Shown here one piece after another: positions 43,545-55,188 of a DNA stretch of 64,000 nt (position 1 is its first letter; every line of letters starts with the position of its first letter). The notes beneath the pieces were generated by a model. That model had not been told where the DNA came from, searched no databases, and saw nothing but the letters and a program-made list of their open reading frames with translations. The position numbers were made by a program, and so were the translations under genes. This stretch comes from Diploptera punctata (taxonomy: Eukaryota > Arthropoda > Insecta > Blattodea > Blaberidae): assembly GCA_030220185.1 (NCBI GenBank), contig JASPKZ010007295.1, forward strand, positions 280,501-344,500. The letters run 5' to 3'.

Positions 43545-45356
43545 AGACCGATTTTGCTGGTTTACGAAAATATACCTTCCATTTTAATGCTAAATAAAAT
43601 CATTGACATTATTCTACCCACAGTGACTCATATTTTCAATGCTTCCCTTATAACTTCTATCTTCCCTATTGTATGGAAACAGTCTAGAGTTCGGCCTATA
43701 CCAAAAATAAGTACACCTACTAACTGAAATGACTTCCGACCGATTAGCATCCTTCCGACATTATCTAAAGTCCTGGAATATATTGTACATAAGCAAATGA
43801 CTGATTATCTCCAAGAAAATCACCTCCTTGATCCTTATCGATCCGGCTTTAGATCTGGTCATAGCACAACCACAGCTTTGCTAAAAATTACCGAAGATAT
43901 TCGTGAAGCTGTGGACAGACGTCAATTGACTCCTTTAACCTTACTTGACTTCAGCAAAGCTTTTGACACAGTAGACCACGACTTACTTATGATAAAGCTC
44001 AAGCACCTACATTTGTCTGATAGCGCTGTATCCTGGTTCGACTCATACCTGCACGGTCGTCAACAATACGTTTCATTAAACTCTAGATCTTCGACTTGGC
44101 GTAACGTGCCGGCTGGAGTCCCCCAGGGCAGTGTTCTTGGACCTCTTCTTTTCTCAATCTACATAAATGATTTGCCAACTGTACTAAAGCACTGCCGTTA
44201 TCACCTCTATGCTGATGATCTCCAAATTTACCTACATTCACCTCCTCATTCTCTCTATAACAGCTTGATGAAAATGAATGACGATCTCATATCCATCTTT
44301 AACTGGTCTTCAAGTATCGGTCTAAATCTAAATCCTAACAAGTCACAAGTAATTCTAATGGGACAACAAAGACTGCTTACAACCTTTGACATATCTACAC
44401 TTCCAAACATTACTATAAATAATATAATTATCCCTTATTCTTCTTCAGTAATAGATCTTGGACTACATCTAGACGCAAATTTAACCTGGCAAACACAATG
44501 AAACACATATGTAAAAAGACTTTCTCCATCTTACATTATCTTAGACGTTTAAAGAATTTTCTCCCAGTTTCGTTAAAACAAAATCTTGTGCAGGAATCTT
44601 GTCGTTACAACACTTCGATTATTGTGACATTATTTATAATTATCTAAAACTATGCCTTGTCGCAGAGACTGCAGGAGTGTTCATAATGCTTGTATTCGCT
44701 TCATTTTCAATATCCGCCGTTATGACCATATTTCCGAACACTTTAATAACCTCTCTTGGCTCCGTCTTACTGACAGACGTAAATTGCACTCTCTTTCGCT
44801 ACTTTTCAAGCTTCTGAATTCCTACATTCCTACTTACCTGGCGTCCAGATTTGAGAAGTTATCCTCCGACACCAATATTGACACTAGGTCACAAGATAGC
44901 AGTCTGCTAACAATTCCTCTTCATAGCACTTCCTCATATTCTACTTCCTTCACGGTAGCCTCCGCCCGCTCCTGGAATCTCATTCCTCAAGATATCAGGG
45001 GTTGCCGCACACTTGGCACCTTTAAGTCACGCTTATACAGTTAACCTGTTGTCTAATAATTAATTTTCTTCTATTTATTTAATTTTATACTATGTCATTA
45101 ACCTTTTCCTAGTTTTTTTAGATATCTTGTTACATATTATATATTTAATTCGTTAATTTAAGGAGTAAATCAAAATACATTATAAATATTAATTGTATTG
45201 TATTCATAACTTGCTAATCGTTTATTATATAGATATATATAATATATATATATATATTGTAATTTAGATTTAAGACTTTTCTTTTGTATTTTTTTTAAAC
45301 CTGGTTGAGTGGTAGACAAGGCCTTAAGGCCTTAACTCTGCCAGGTAAAATAAAGC

Positions 45357-45399
<43 letters not shown>

Positions 45400-45400
45400 T
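43545..45400 (+). mobile_element. L2/CR1-like LINE with near-complete reverse transcriptase
   Basis: The frames run: IILPTVTHIFNASLITSIFP, then (after a stop at 43725) NDFRPISILPTLSKVLEYIV, and an open 234-codon frame 43797-44501 with TLLDFSKAFDTVDHDLLMIK, PAGVPQGSVLGPLLFSIYIN and YHLYADDLQIY, the YADD catalytic box. Past a frameshift at about 44500 come FSILHYLRRLKNFLP-like and then the C-terminal RRYDHISEHFNNLSWLRLTD to WNLIPQDIRGCRTLGTFKSR stop at 45042. The 3' UTR ends GGCCTTAACTCTGCCAGG, AATAAAGC and (ATT)n. Endonuclease is missing. Two or three lesions in about 500 codons suggest a fairly young copy. Source family of 13393 and 30081. Confidence 0.87.
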
Positions 45401-45544
45401 ATGTATCTAGTTTCGTCGTGAGAGAATAAACATGTCGACCGGTAGAGCAATTTTTAAATTCTGGCTTTCAGAAAAAAACCGGTATGTACCGGTACCGAGT
45501 ATCGATGCGATAAATGGAAAGTCCCAGCCGGTAGTGATTTTTTT

Positions 45545-45885
45545 TTAATATTCACTGCATATTATATATATATATATATATTAATTGGTGTTTCTCATAT
45601 AATTTATCATATTCATACTATTATTATTATTATTATTATAATTATTTTTATCATCATTATTATATTATTATTATATTATCATTATTATCGTAAGTATTAT
45701 TATTATTGTTATTATCGTATAAAATGTTGTTTGTACATGAACTTTACATTGCTACATTTAATGTATCTTTAACTGTTTATAATTAGTATAGTGTATATCT
45801 ATATTTGTCAAATATTTATTTGTATTTGTGCTGGTTGAGTGGAAGAGAAGGCCTTATGGGCTTAACTCTGCCAGAACAAATAAAA

Positions 45886-45948
<63 letters not shown>

Positions 45949-45952
45949 CATG
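45545..45952 (+). mobile_element. 3' UTR-only fragment of an L2/CR1-like LINE
   Basis: 45830-45890 has GGTTGAGTGGAAGAGAAGGC, CTTAACTCTGCCAG and a (ATT)n run to 45950, the same end as 14241-14349. No coding part is left. The poly-isoleucine ORF here is a microsatellite artefact. Confidence 0.65.
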
Positions 45953-46228
45953 TTAACCTTTACTGCTAACGGTATGATTCTGTTAATTAACGAACTCGAC
46001 TTCACTTTTTTTATTGACTGCCATATGCCATGTTTGGTTCCGAAAAACATGCTATGAATATTCGAGTGCAGACAGTGAATAATGCCAACTACATGACATG
46101 ACACTGCATTCCATTTTCATGCAATGAACATTACTGCATGGCGTTTTAAGGTTAATAGTGACCCTTAGCTTCTGAGATTCATAAGATGATTTATTTTAGT
46201 GTTAACTTCAATGTTGTATATGTTGCAG

Positions 46229-46428
46229 GAACCAGCGGATGATGTATTTGAAATTCTCGATCGCAAGAAGAAAGAAACACTTGCCTACAAAAGATCCTTC
46301 TTCGTACGAATGGTCAGTGATCCTAAAATATACAACCCCAAGATAGCAAAGACACTTCCATCTACAAGAAGACATGTTACTGATTCCGGAGCTTCGGTAG
46401 ACAACGGAGTCAGTATCCAAACACCAAT
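46229..46428 (+). CDS. Tdc2: Tyrosine decarboxylase, C-terminal exon D (66 codons + 2 nt)
   Basis: The exon follows acceptor tatgttgcag and ends before gtgagt at 46429 in phase 2. It reads EPADDVFEILDRKKKETLAY, then KRSFFVRMVSDPKIYNPKI, then a polar, low-complexity tail ending VSIQTP. The RSFFVRMVSDPKIYNP block is a conserved motif of neuronal insect tyrosine decarboxylase after the catalytic domain. I do not expect it in Ddc or Hdc, and it is the reason for preferring Tdc2. The frame continues as open sequence past the donor, but the gtgagt consensus and the phase match to exon E support splicing. Confidence 0.9.
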
Positions 46429-46857
46429 GTGAGTTATTCAGCAATTTAAATAATTTCATTTGTTAAGTTGACTAAAGCTTTAAAGTTCAGCATTATTACA
46501 ATTAACTATTTTCGGGTTTGAAATCAGATACCTGGACCCCAGATTATGCATCCAATTGTACAAAAAAAATTGACACATGGCATCAGATGAATTCAGAATC
46601 ATAGAGAACGAATTGCTTCTATTAATGTGGATTTTTTTACTTGGAATATTATATAATAACAATAATAAACATACAGTAAAAATAAACAGTTGTCAGGTGT
46701 TTATAGATTGGAGTGCGGTACGTGAGACAATGTTTATATAGGGCAAAAAGGCAGACCATTTATTTCTCATACAAAATAACATATGAGGGTTTATAATAGA
46801 AATCTCGATACTTCGAACTACGCTAACCACTTACTTCAAGTTGATCGTCGTTTTAAC
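46429..46857. other. Intron sequence after exon D
   Basis: No recognised repeat or gene. Confidence 0.3.
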
Positions 46858-48250
46858 TCATCATCATCATCATCACCATAGTACATTCACGAATTTAGGC
46901 CATTTGATGACCTGTTTCGGCCTCAAGAAAAACACCATCCCAAACTCTTTTGAGTGGACGTCCTGGTCTTCTTCTTCCTGCAGGTTTATATCTTAACATT
47001 TGTTTGGGTATCCTGTAATCTTCCATTCGATGAACATGTTGCATCCATCTTGACTTATAATCAGAAATTTTGTTTTCTAAAGGTTCCATGTGTAATTCTT
47101 CTAAGATGTCTTCATTTTTTTTGTGATCTAATAGTGTGTATCCTGCAGTCCTCCGAAGGATCTCATTTCAGCAGATCTAAGTCTCTGTATATCCTTCTGT
47201 TTGAACGCCCATACTTTGCTACCATACAAAAGAGTTGGAAGAGCCAGTGTTTAATACACTTTTAGTCTTGAATGTTTTTGGACTAACTGTGGCTTGAAGA
47301 TAGAATTTATTAACCCTAAAATTCTTAAAAATTTAGATATTTTTGCATTTACATCCTTTTCTTATTCATATGAGATATTGCATCCTAGATATGTAAAATT
47401 ATTCACCTGCTCCAAAATTTTATTGTTCAGTACAATATTACTTCTGACAGGATCTACACCTTGAAATGCCATAATTTTTGTTTTCTCTGTAGATATCTTG
47501 AATCCATATTCTTCTGTAATTTTGTTAAGTTCATACAGACCTTTATGTAGATTATCTTCTGAATTTGTTATTATTATTTGGTCATCTGCAAAGAATAGGG
47601 TGTTTAATTTTCTATTTTCTGATATTCTTATTCCAAATTTATATTTCTTGTTCCAGCAACATATTACTTCGTTGATATAAATCGCAAAGAGTCTTGGGGA
47701 TAGGGGGCAGCTTTGTCTCACACCACGATTTATAATTCCTTCTTCAGAAAATCTGTTATTTAATTTAATCTTTATGGTGTTGTCTTTGTAAATATTCTGT
47801 ATATTCTGCAGAAGTAAATTTGGTATATTTCTGTCTTCCAATATATTGAAGAGTTTTGATCTCTTGACTGTGTCGAATGCTTTCTCAAAATTTATGAAAG
47901 CAAAATGTGTTTCTAAGTTGAATTCTCTTCTTTTTTCAAGCAATAGTTTAACAGAAAATGCTGAATCAATACAAGATCATCCTTTCCTAAATCCATTTTG
48001 ACATTCCATAAGGAATTTTTCGCTGTAACTTTTCAATTTTACATTTAAAATGTCTGCATAAATTTTGTAGCATGTGTTTAACAAACTGATTCCCCTATAA
48101 TTGTCCATTTTTCTCTTTCTCCTTTCTTGAACAGGGATATAAGAATGCTTGTCTTCCATTCTTGTGGTATATCTGCATTTTTGAATACATTATTAAAGAA
48201 GGACAACAGTCTTTCATGGACTGTTTGCCTGCATATTTGTTGTTTTAATT
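46858..48250 (-). mobile_element. LINE (RTE-like family C), long copy
   Basis: On the minus strand, from about 48160: RKMDNYRGISLLNTCYKIYA, then (shifted) an open 193-codon frame 47943-47362 with FAFINFEKAFDTVKRSKLFN, RQSCPLSPRLFAIYINEVIC and LNTLFFADDQIIITNSEDNL (FADD box). The 3' third (47265-46890) repeats the 36457-37162 copy down to GRRRPGRPLKRVWDGV. The usual G-x-RQGCPLSP glycine-cysteine context reads GVRQSCPLSP. It is interrupted by several frameshifts, and endonuclease is missing. Confidence 0.83.
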
Positions 48251-48710
48251 CTGATTTTAAAAGTTTGTATGTTTGTAACAGGAAAAAAGTAGATGTTTGA
48301 AACTTTAGAAATACATAAATTGAAGAAAAGTAATGCTATTAAATTCCCGATTACATTTAAAGGACTCACCTCTGTTTAATTTATAAATAAATATGTATTT
48401 GATACATTGCTATACAATTTGTTTACCTTTCGTTTGTATTGAATTGCTTGGATGCATTGTTTGAATAGTTCACTATACATATAAATAGAACATTTATTTT
48501 ATTTTTTTTGACATTCATCGATGAACATACAGTGTATTGAAACAGCTGTTATGAATGTTAAATAAAACTAATATTTATTAAAATCATATAAAACTTTAAT
48601 AGTTGTATTTATTAAATAAATATTTAATAAATATGAAGTCTCCTTTAATAGTCCATAAATAATATGTATTCTGAATCACTCTGAATTTTGACCATTGCTA
48701 TAACTATGTA
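48251..48710. other. No supported feature
   Basis: AT-rich intron DNA. Confidence 0.3.
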
Positions 48711-49046
48711 CACCGCTGTGGTCTCGAGATAGCGTGCTGCCTTGTCACGCAGTGGACCCGGGTTCGATTCCCGGTCGGGGCAGGCTCCTGGGTGAGGTTT
48801 TTTTCGGGGCTTTTCCTCACCTGCAAGACAAATGTCAGGAAGTTTAGGGCCCAACAGTCTCCGAAAATCATCCGGCCATCAACATCATCCTTATCATTAT
48901 CATCATCATCTTTCACCGGTGTAGAAAGCAACGGGAAGCTACCACACCTATAATCCCTAGTAAAGCTGCAAATCATAGCATGAAAATGCTATGATTGCAG
49001 TGAAAGACCTGCTCTCGGGCAGAATTACTATGGATGGATGGATATA
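48711..49046 (+). mobile_element. tRNA-derived SINE (type B1), near-consensus copy
   Basis: CACCGCTGTGGTCTCGAGAT, a B box in CCCGGGTTCGATTCCCGG, GAGGTTTTTTTCGGGG, the TCACCGGTGTAGAAAG box, and a tail ending TACTATGGATGGATGG. It is complete from head to tail and close to the copy at 51574. Confidence 0.82.
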
Positions 49047-49258
49047 CCTATAATTGTAATGATTTGATTATTTGTTGCTCTGTCTCCTTGGAGCGTATAA
49101 TATAATATTATTAAATATGTTTATTTCTCCAATTTAATAAACTAGATATCGACATTTATACCCGGTCATCGAAAACATTAAATTACAATTAGAGCTAGTA
49201 CTAGACTCTAACTTAGTGTATTAAAATTGTAACATAAGGTTTTAAAATTATGTATTTT

Positions 49259-49418
49259 GTAGGTCTGTCTCCTCAACTTTCAAAACTATTAATCAAAAGT
49301 AGACTATGCAGACTAGTCCCATCATCGGCAGAAGGTAGGCATGTTGATGATAGGACTAGTCCCAAAAGGCCTTAATTTGATTAATAGTTTAAAAAGTTGA
49401 GAAGATGGACCTACAAGG
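49259..49418. mobile_element. Hairpin element, ~38-base arms
   Basis: TAGGTCTGTCTCCTCAACTT (49260) is mirrored by AAAGTTGAGAAGATGGACCT (49396); a loop contains two copies of GACTAGTCCC in inverted context. No ORF. A MITE is likely. Confidence 0.5.
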
Positions 49419-49575
49419 TAAAACATATTATAATTTTATATTATAATTGTAATACTGTGACTAACACCTCAATGGAATTTTACTATGAATTCTATTAATT
49501 TTAACTGGCTAGCTTTACTGATATTCTCTGTCAAATGAAAGATACATAATAATCACAAAAACACATTTATTACAG

Positions 49576-49656
49576 TGCTTCTTGGATCAGTTGGCCATTG
49601 GCGTTTCTATTCCAAGGTGTTTTTGACGACGTATCATCGAGCGAAGTCCCCGTCAG
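49576..49656 (+). CDS. Tdc2: Tyrosine decarboxylase, probable C-terminal exon E (27 codons)
   Basis: An 81-nt stretch lies between acceptor catttattacag and donor gtaaga. With the two bases carried from exon D it reads IASWISWPLAFLFQGVFDD, then VSSSEVPV, leaving AG (phase 2). The SWISWPLAFLF block resembles the hydrophobic patch after the acidic/polar tail in insect Tdc2 proteins as I recall them. Without splicing at 49657 the frame would read arginine then TAA, so the exon could in principle be terminal. The strong donor argues for at least one more exon, for which I found no convincing match downstream. Confidence 0.7.
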
Positions 49657-49789
49657 GTAAGAACGAAGTTACATATTATCAACAGTAAGAGGTTGTGATT
49701 TTGTCTAATGAAAAACTCAACCTCGCGTTGGATTTGGAGTGACTATTTAGCGAATAATAGAACATCAGAAACTAAGAATAATTATTATG

Positions 49790-50345
49790 TTTAATGGAGG
49801 GGAAACACATTGAACCATTTTAAATACCTGGGTTATGAAATCTCCTATTTTAAAAATGAAGATCTATTTAACAAACTTAATAAATTTAATTATATATGTG
49901 GAACAATCAAAAGGATATTTAAAAGCACAAGAAAAGAAACAAAACTAAAATTTTATAAAGTAGTGGCAGTCCCCTTACTATTGTATGGTAGTGAATTTTG
50001 GGTTTTAACTAAAAGAGAAGAGAAGATCATAGAAGCAGCTGAAATGAGATTTCTGAGAAGTGTAGCTGGTTGCAAACTTCAAGATAAGAAAAGAAGTGAA
50101 GATATTAGAAATGAGCTAAATATCTTTAAACTCTTAGATAGAATAAAAGAATCTAGAAAAAACTGGAAAGAACATGTTCAAAGAATGGAAGGTGATCGCA
50201 TTCCCAAAATTATACTTAAATACAAACCAAAAGGACGCAGGAATGTTGGTAGACCGAAGAAGAGATGGATCCAACTTTTGAATGAGAATCTTTGAGACCG
50301 GAACAAGCCATATGAGCTTAATCCGTGATTGTTGTTGATGATGAT
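49790..50345 (+). pseudogene. LINE (RTE-like family C) C-terminal fragment with long open frame
   Basis: The 161-codon frame (49810-50295) reads NHFKYLGYEISYFKNEDLF, then LLLYGSEFWVLTKREEKI, IEAAEMRFLRSVAGCKLQDK, RIKESRKNWKEHVQRMEGDR and GRRNVGRPKKRW. It has no stop but lacks the polymerase core. It starts 134 bases after the exon E donor. Confidence 0.78.
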
Positions 50346-51573
50346 GAATATTTACCAAATGTGAAGTTAAGTATTCCGATCTCACTGCCGGGCGATTTCT
50401 AAACCGGCTGTATAGTTATAAATAACATATTTTATCTTTACTGTTAATCTATTTTAGCTTGGGGAAAATCAATAACAGATGACCGTATGAGAAATAACTA
50501 TTATCAATAATGCAGATTCATTATACAACATTTAATTATCTTTTTAGAACAACAGAAATAACCTTTTTTTTTGTAATTTTTGAAGTTTTCTTTTGGTATT
50601 TCTTGCTGTACTATATCGATTGTACATTGTTGAATCGATATCCTTGTCGAAGTTAATTTGCGGAGATATCTCTCTTTACGAACAGGAAGAGGCAATTTTA
50701 TCAACAGAAGGAGGTAAAATTATAGGTTTATGAGATAAATAGTCTTTAAAATGCAATAGTTTAAAATTAACTCATTCGTATGAGAAATCTTAGACATTAG
50801 TTCTTGAGAGTCGTATCTTGCAGATCTTAAATTGAAAAAACACCAACTGGTTGCCACTCGAGAGACCGAAAAATTGATTTCCCTTCCGAAAGAAACCATG
50901 TTCAGGATATTTACTCCCCTTAAAAAATCGTAAATTCCAACCATGTTCGAAATAGCGAATCTTGGAATATATTATTTAAGAGTAGGTGAAACAACCAAAC
51001 AGACATTCAAATTAATCAGTCGATTATGAGAGTACAGGTCTAACATACTTCTATCATAATTTAAAAATAAAAGATATACTGAAAGTTTGAAGAGAGAAGA
51101 CAAATCAATTAGTGTTCTTACTTTTTTAATGTCATGGTTTTTGTGACTGAACCTGATCTTATAGAATGATACGTTACAACTAAAAAAATGCAGAAATGTT
51201 TAAAACCGGTAGTAACACATGCATTCTACATCTTTCAAACACGTTTCAAGGCTTCTTTCGCGCCAGTATTTTCCCATTCAATGATTTGCTCTTGGCCTTC
51301 GTTCTTTCAAGAAAAATATTCTTTATCTTAATTTTAAATCTGTTATTGCTGTTATTTTGCATTTCGAAGATTTAACTATGTCTATGTTTTTCCCTTGACA
51401 TTATATTCCTCTAGATCATTAAGTACTTCTATTATATGAGCCTTTTCCTTTTCTTGAATCTTGAGAATCGGATGTAATTCTATATTTGCTAAATTATACA
51501 ATTTTACAATATTAAAATTCTTCTATATTTATTTAATGATCCCTTTATATTTTAGTTGTTTATGTTTCAGATA
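50346..51573. other. Long stretch without recognised genes
   Basis: AT-rich. A possible tiny 3' exon was looked for and not supported (see rejected items). No repeat family identified. Confidence 0.35.
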
Positions 51574-51915
51574 GTCCACCGCTGTGGTCTCGAGGTAGCG
51601 TGCTGCCTTGTCATGCAGCGGACCTGGGTTCGATCCCCGGTCGGGGCAGTTTTTCTGGGTGAGGTTTTTATCGGTGTTTTTCCTCACCTGTAAAACAAAT
51701 GTCAGAAACACTTTAAGGCCCAAACGGTCCCCGAAATCATATGGCCATCATCATCCTTATCAATATCATCATCATTATCATCCTTCACCGGTGTGGAAAG
51801 CAACGGGAAGCTACCACACCTACAATTCCCTAGTAAAGCTACAAGCATGGCATGAAAATGCTATATTTGCAGTGAAGGACCTGCCCTCGGGCAGAATTAC
51901 TATGGATGGATGTTT
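51574..51915 (+). mobile_element. tRNA-derived SINE (type B1), near-consensus copy
   Basis: GTCCACCGCTGTGGTCTCGA, B box GGGTTCGATCCCCGG, GAGGTTTTTATCGGTG, the TTCACCGGTGTGGAAAG box, and an end at ACTATGGATGGATG followed by (AAT)n at 51921-51957. Confidence 0.82.
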
Positions 51916-51918
51916 CAG

Positions 51919-51958
<40 letters not shown>

Positions 51959-51959
<1 letters not shown>

Positions 51960-52700
51960 GGCCTATTGAGTGACACAAAGAAATTGGTACTGGATGTAAA
52001 TATCAATAAAACTAAATATATGGTCATACATAGAAATACATTATATAATGGAAATGGACAGCTAATAACGAATGAGGGATATTTTGAGGAAGTGGCTGAA
52101 TTCAAATAATCACAAATGGAATGAGATGCACAAAGAAATTAAACATAGGCTCAATGCTGGAGATTCGTGCCATTATGCATTACAGAGTCTCCTTTAAAAA
52201 AAAAGTTGAACTGAAAATATATAGAACTATTATTCTACCAGTTATGGATGCGAAACATGGACTTTTACTTTGAGGGAGGAAAGGAGATTTCAAATATTTG
52301 AGAATAAAGTTCTTAGGAAAATGTTTGGACCAAAGAGAGATGAACAGACAGGTGAATGGAGAAGACTTCATAACGATTAACTACATGGTCTTTATAAGAA
52401 GCCAGATATAATAAGAACAGTTAAGTCTCGTAGTCTGCAATGGGCAGGACATGTGGCACGAATGGAGAATGAAAGCGGTGCATGGAATCTTCTTGTAAGA
52501 AAACCAGAAGGTAAATGCCCAGTTGGTAGACAAAAAAATAAGGTGGGAGAATAACATTAACTATGATTTCAGGGAAATAGATTATACAGCGGATGTTTGG
52601 AAAACATAGTTCAGGATAGGGACTTATGGAGAGCTTATGTCCGCGCGGCTTTGAACCTACGGATTCGATAGTGCCAGTGAGTAAGTAATAATAATAGTAT
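51959..52700 (+). pseudogene. LINE (RTE-like family B) 3' part
   Basis: Frames show TKKLVLDVNINKTKYMVIHR, NEGYFEEVAEFK (then a deletion), CETWTFTL-like text, KPDIIRTVKS and ENNINYDFREIDYT-like text, ending GATAGTGCCAGTGAGTAAGT at 52667-52686. Several stops and frameshifts. Confidence 0.75.
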
Positions 52701-52705
52701 CATAT

Positions 52706-53032
52706 TCGCAAGATTTAGTATGAATGCGTATGTGAATAGTGTGTTTCGTCTTCATGTTGTGTTAACTCGGAGGAGGCCCTGACATTGAGCCGATCACTCA
52801 TTCGGGGGTCCTCCATATCGTTGTGTGGTCATAAAAATACCTGTGCGATTCATCACAAAAGTTTAACTGATTAGGTAGGCCCATATATATGTTTTGTCAT
52901 AAATAAATAAGAAATAGAAGTTCCTAATTATCGCTATTATCTTACCTTTATTCAGTCTTATTTCCCGTAAAATACGATGTTGCCTAAGAACAATGTGTCT
53001 ATCGATAACAGTTCCGTATACAATTTAGTCAT
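52706..53032. other. Upstream part of LINE family E or unassigned
   Basis: No gene can be supported; the following ORF may begin within it. Confidence 0.3.
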
Positions 53033-53930
53033 ATGGCGGGTAAAAGTAGCACCACGGTTCCCCCAATAAACGGTGACGGCGAGGTAATACCTTATGCAAG
53101 TTTGTTCTGGGCAGACGAGGTTAGGAGAGAACTCCAAAAGATTGGGATGGGTTGGGTATGGCAAAAAGGGACTGAAAATCGCAAGAATGTGTGGGGAAAA
53201 ATAAGGAGGAGGAACTTAGATATAAACCGACAAAATATTTTGGCCGAATGCGCGGGAAAACGATAAATGATTTTACAAAGAAACCTAAAACAAGTTTGGG
53301 GGAAAACATCTTATATAGGCCTACTCAATCTAGGATTTAAAGAGAGATCAGGGCTTGCTTGGTTCAGGTTAGGGGCATGGAAATTTAAAAAAATTAGCGA
53401 CGATCACGATATGCGAATATCTCCAATGTGCGGGAGCTTTGAAGACGAGATACATATATTAGGAAAATGTAACGATTTAGAATATTGTAGGCATCAGTTA
53501 TTACCGGAAAGATTTTTAAATTCAAATCGTGAAAGATTGGCATGCTACGAGTTACTGGTAAACCCAGAAATTTGGATAAACTTCGGTAGATTTTTGGACA
53601 AAACGCGGAGAATAAGAACAACACTTATTCAGGAATAAATAAATATGTTAAATTGCAATACCGTTAATTCTTAATAATTCTACATAACTAAGTTAATGTA
53701 TAATGTAATTGTATCGATATGTAATTGTAATATTATTGTGTTTTCTTTTATTTTATTTTTTGTTTTAAGTATATTATTACCAAACAACTTATTGTAACGG
53801 ACTGTCAACAGCACGTACGGCTTACTGCCCGTGCGATTCATATTTGTAAATAACATTGTATGTATGTTACTTTTAGTTTAATAAAGTCCTTATGTATACT
53901 GTATATTGCAATACAACTGGAACATAGGTC
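53033..53930 (+). pseudogene. LINE C-terminal domain (family E) with one in-frame stop
   Basis: A frame of about 200 codons (53033-53638) is interrupted only by TAA at 53264. It reads FWADEVRRELQKIGMGWVWQ, then KERSGLAWFRLGAWKFKKIS, a zinc-finger-like CGSFEDEIHILGKC and a basic end RRIRTTLIQE. The R-GLAW-RLG-W and C..E-E-HIL..C pattern is the region after the polymerase of several insect LINEs. Here the first cysteine of the usual CPLCG is missing (SPMCG). A 3' UTR follows with AATAAAGTCC near 53880. The polymerase is absent. Confidence 0.6.
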
Positions 53931-54105
53931 GGAATTAGTATTGTAGTTAGCTTACATTCTCATTGTTGACAGAAAAATAAATCAGCTACTGGTTTAGTGT
54001 GTCAATTTAAGGTGTTTCTGTAATTTTATTTTGATAGCACTAGTGATTAGCTCTTAATTGTTTTGGCAATATTGCAAATAAATTCATAAAGTCTCTTTTA
54101 TATAA

Positions 54106-54820
54106 CTAACTAATTCACTGGCTCTATAGAACCCGTGAATTCATGGCCGCGCGTACGTAAGTTCTCCATACATCACTATCCTGAGCCAAAGCTTTCCAAT
54201 CACCCCATGTATAATCCAACTCCCTCAAATGATGGATAATGTTATTCTCTCACCTCATTTTTGGTCTACCAACTGTACGTTTTCCCTCTGATTTTCCTAT
54301 AGGCCTAAGAAGTTTTCACGCATGTCTTTCATTCCCCATACGTGCCACATGTCCTGCCCATCGCAGTCTACGAGACTTACCCGTTCTTATTATATCTGGC
54401 TTCCTATACATATCATGTAGCTCACTATTATGTAGTTTTCTCGATTCACCTGTCTGTTCACCTCTTTTTAGTCCAAACATTTTCCTAAGAACTTTATTCT
54501 CATATACTCGTAATCTTCTTTCCTCCCTTAATATAACTAATTCCCGCGTTAATATCTTTAGCGCCCCGCTATTATATAAAGTCCTAACATTCCATGTTCC
54601 TAGGAACATGTCCCTGTGTTTGAGCCTCTGGCATGGATTCCATGAAGTAGTCCCCGTCCGGAAAACCAAATGGAGGACTATTTTACCCCAGTGGCACCTA
54701 TGTCCGCGTTTCTTTACGGTTGTATTTTTACGGTGAAAGATCATCACTATTTCGACCAAGGTACTATTTTCATCTGGCTTGTCGCCTTCGACCTGTCTGG
54801 CACGGGTAACTTAATTTCTT
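54106..54820 (-). mobile_element. Internally deleted LINE (family B): 5' end joined to 3' end
   Basis: On the minus strand the ORF 54759-54316 (147 codons) begins with a 5' region, then FLGTWNVRTLYNSGALKIL, the start of an APE-type endonuclease. It runs at about 54545 directly into LREERRLRVYENKVLRKMFG and RRLRWAGHVARMGNERHA, the C-terminal block of the same LINE. The endonuclease body and the whole reverse transcriptase are deleted and the junction is in frame. The 3' end with (TAAC/TAAG)n is at 54106. Confidence 0.8.
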
Positions 54821-54878
54821 TAGGATTAGGATTAAACTAAAAAAAAAGTTTTTTTTAGACATAATTATATATAGTAAT

Positions 54879-55188
54879 GTCCACCGCTGTGGTCTCGAGG
54901 TAGCGTGCTGCCTTGTCAAGCACCGGCCGGGTACGATTCCCGGTCTGGACAAGCTTCTAGGTGAGTTTTTTTTCGGTGTTTTTCCTCACCTATAAGACAA
55001 ATGTCAGGAAGCTTTGAGGCCAAAATGGTCCCCAAACATCATCTGCATCTGGTCATCATCATTCTCATCCCTGGTGTGGAAAGCAATGGGAAGCTAGCAC
55101 ACTTGTATAATTCCCTAGTAGAGCTATAAAGCATAGCATTAAAAATACTATGATTGCAGCGAAGGACCTGGCCTAGGGCAGAACACTA
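54879..55188 (+). mobile_element. tRNA-derived SINE (type B1)
   Basis: GTCCACCGCTGTGGTCTCGA, a damaged B box GGTACGATTCCCGG, GAGTTTTTTTTCGGTG, and a tail GGCAGAACACTAT. Confidence 0.72.

Noticed and set aside
50458..50482. Tiny terminal exon (S-L-G-K-I-N-N-R-stop) after exon E
   Set aside because: The acceptor ATTTTAG and the phase fit, but eight residues without conservation are not enough evidence.
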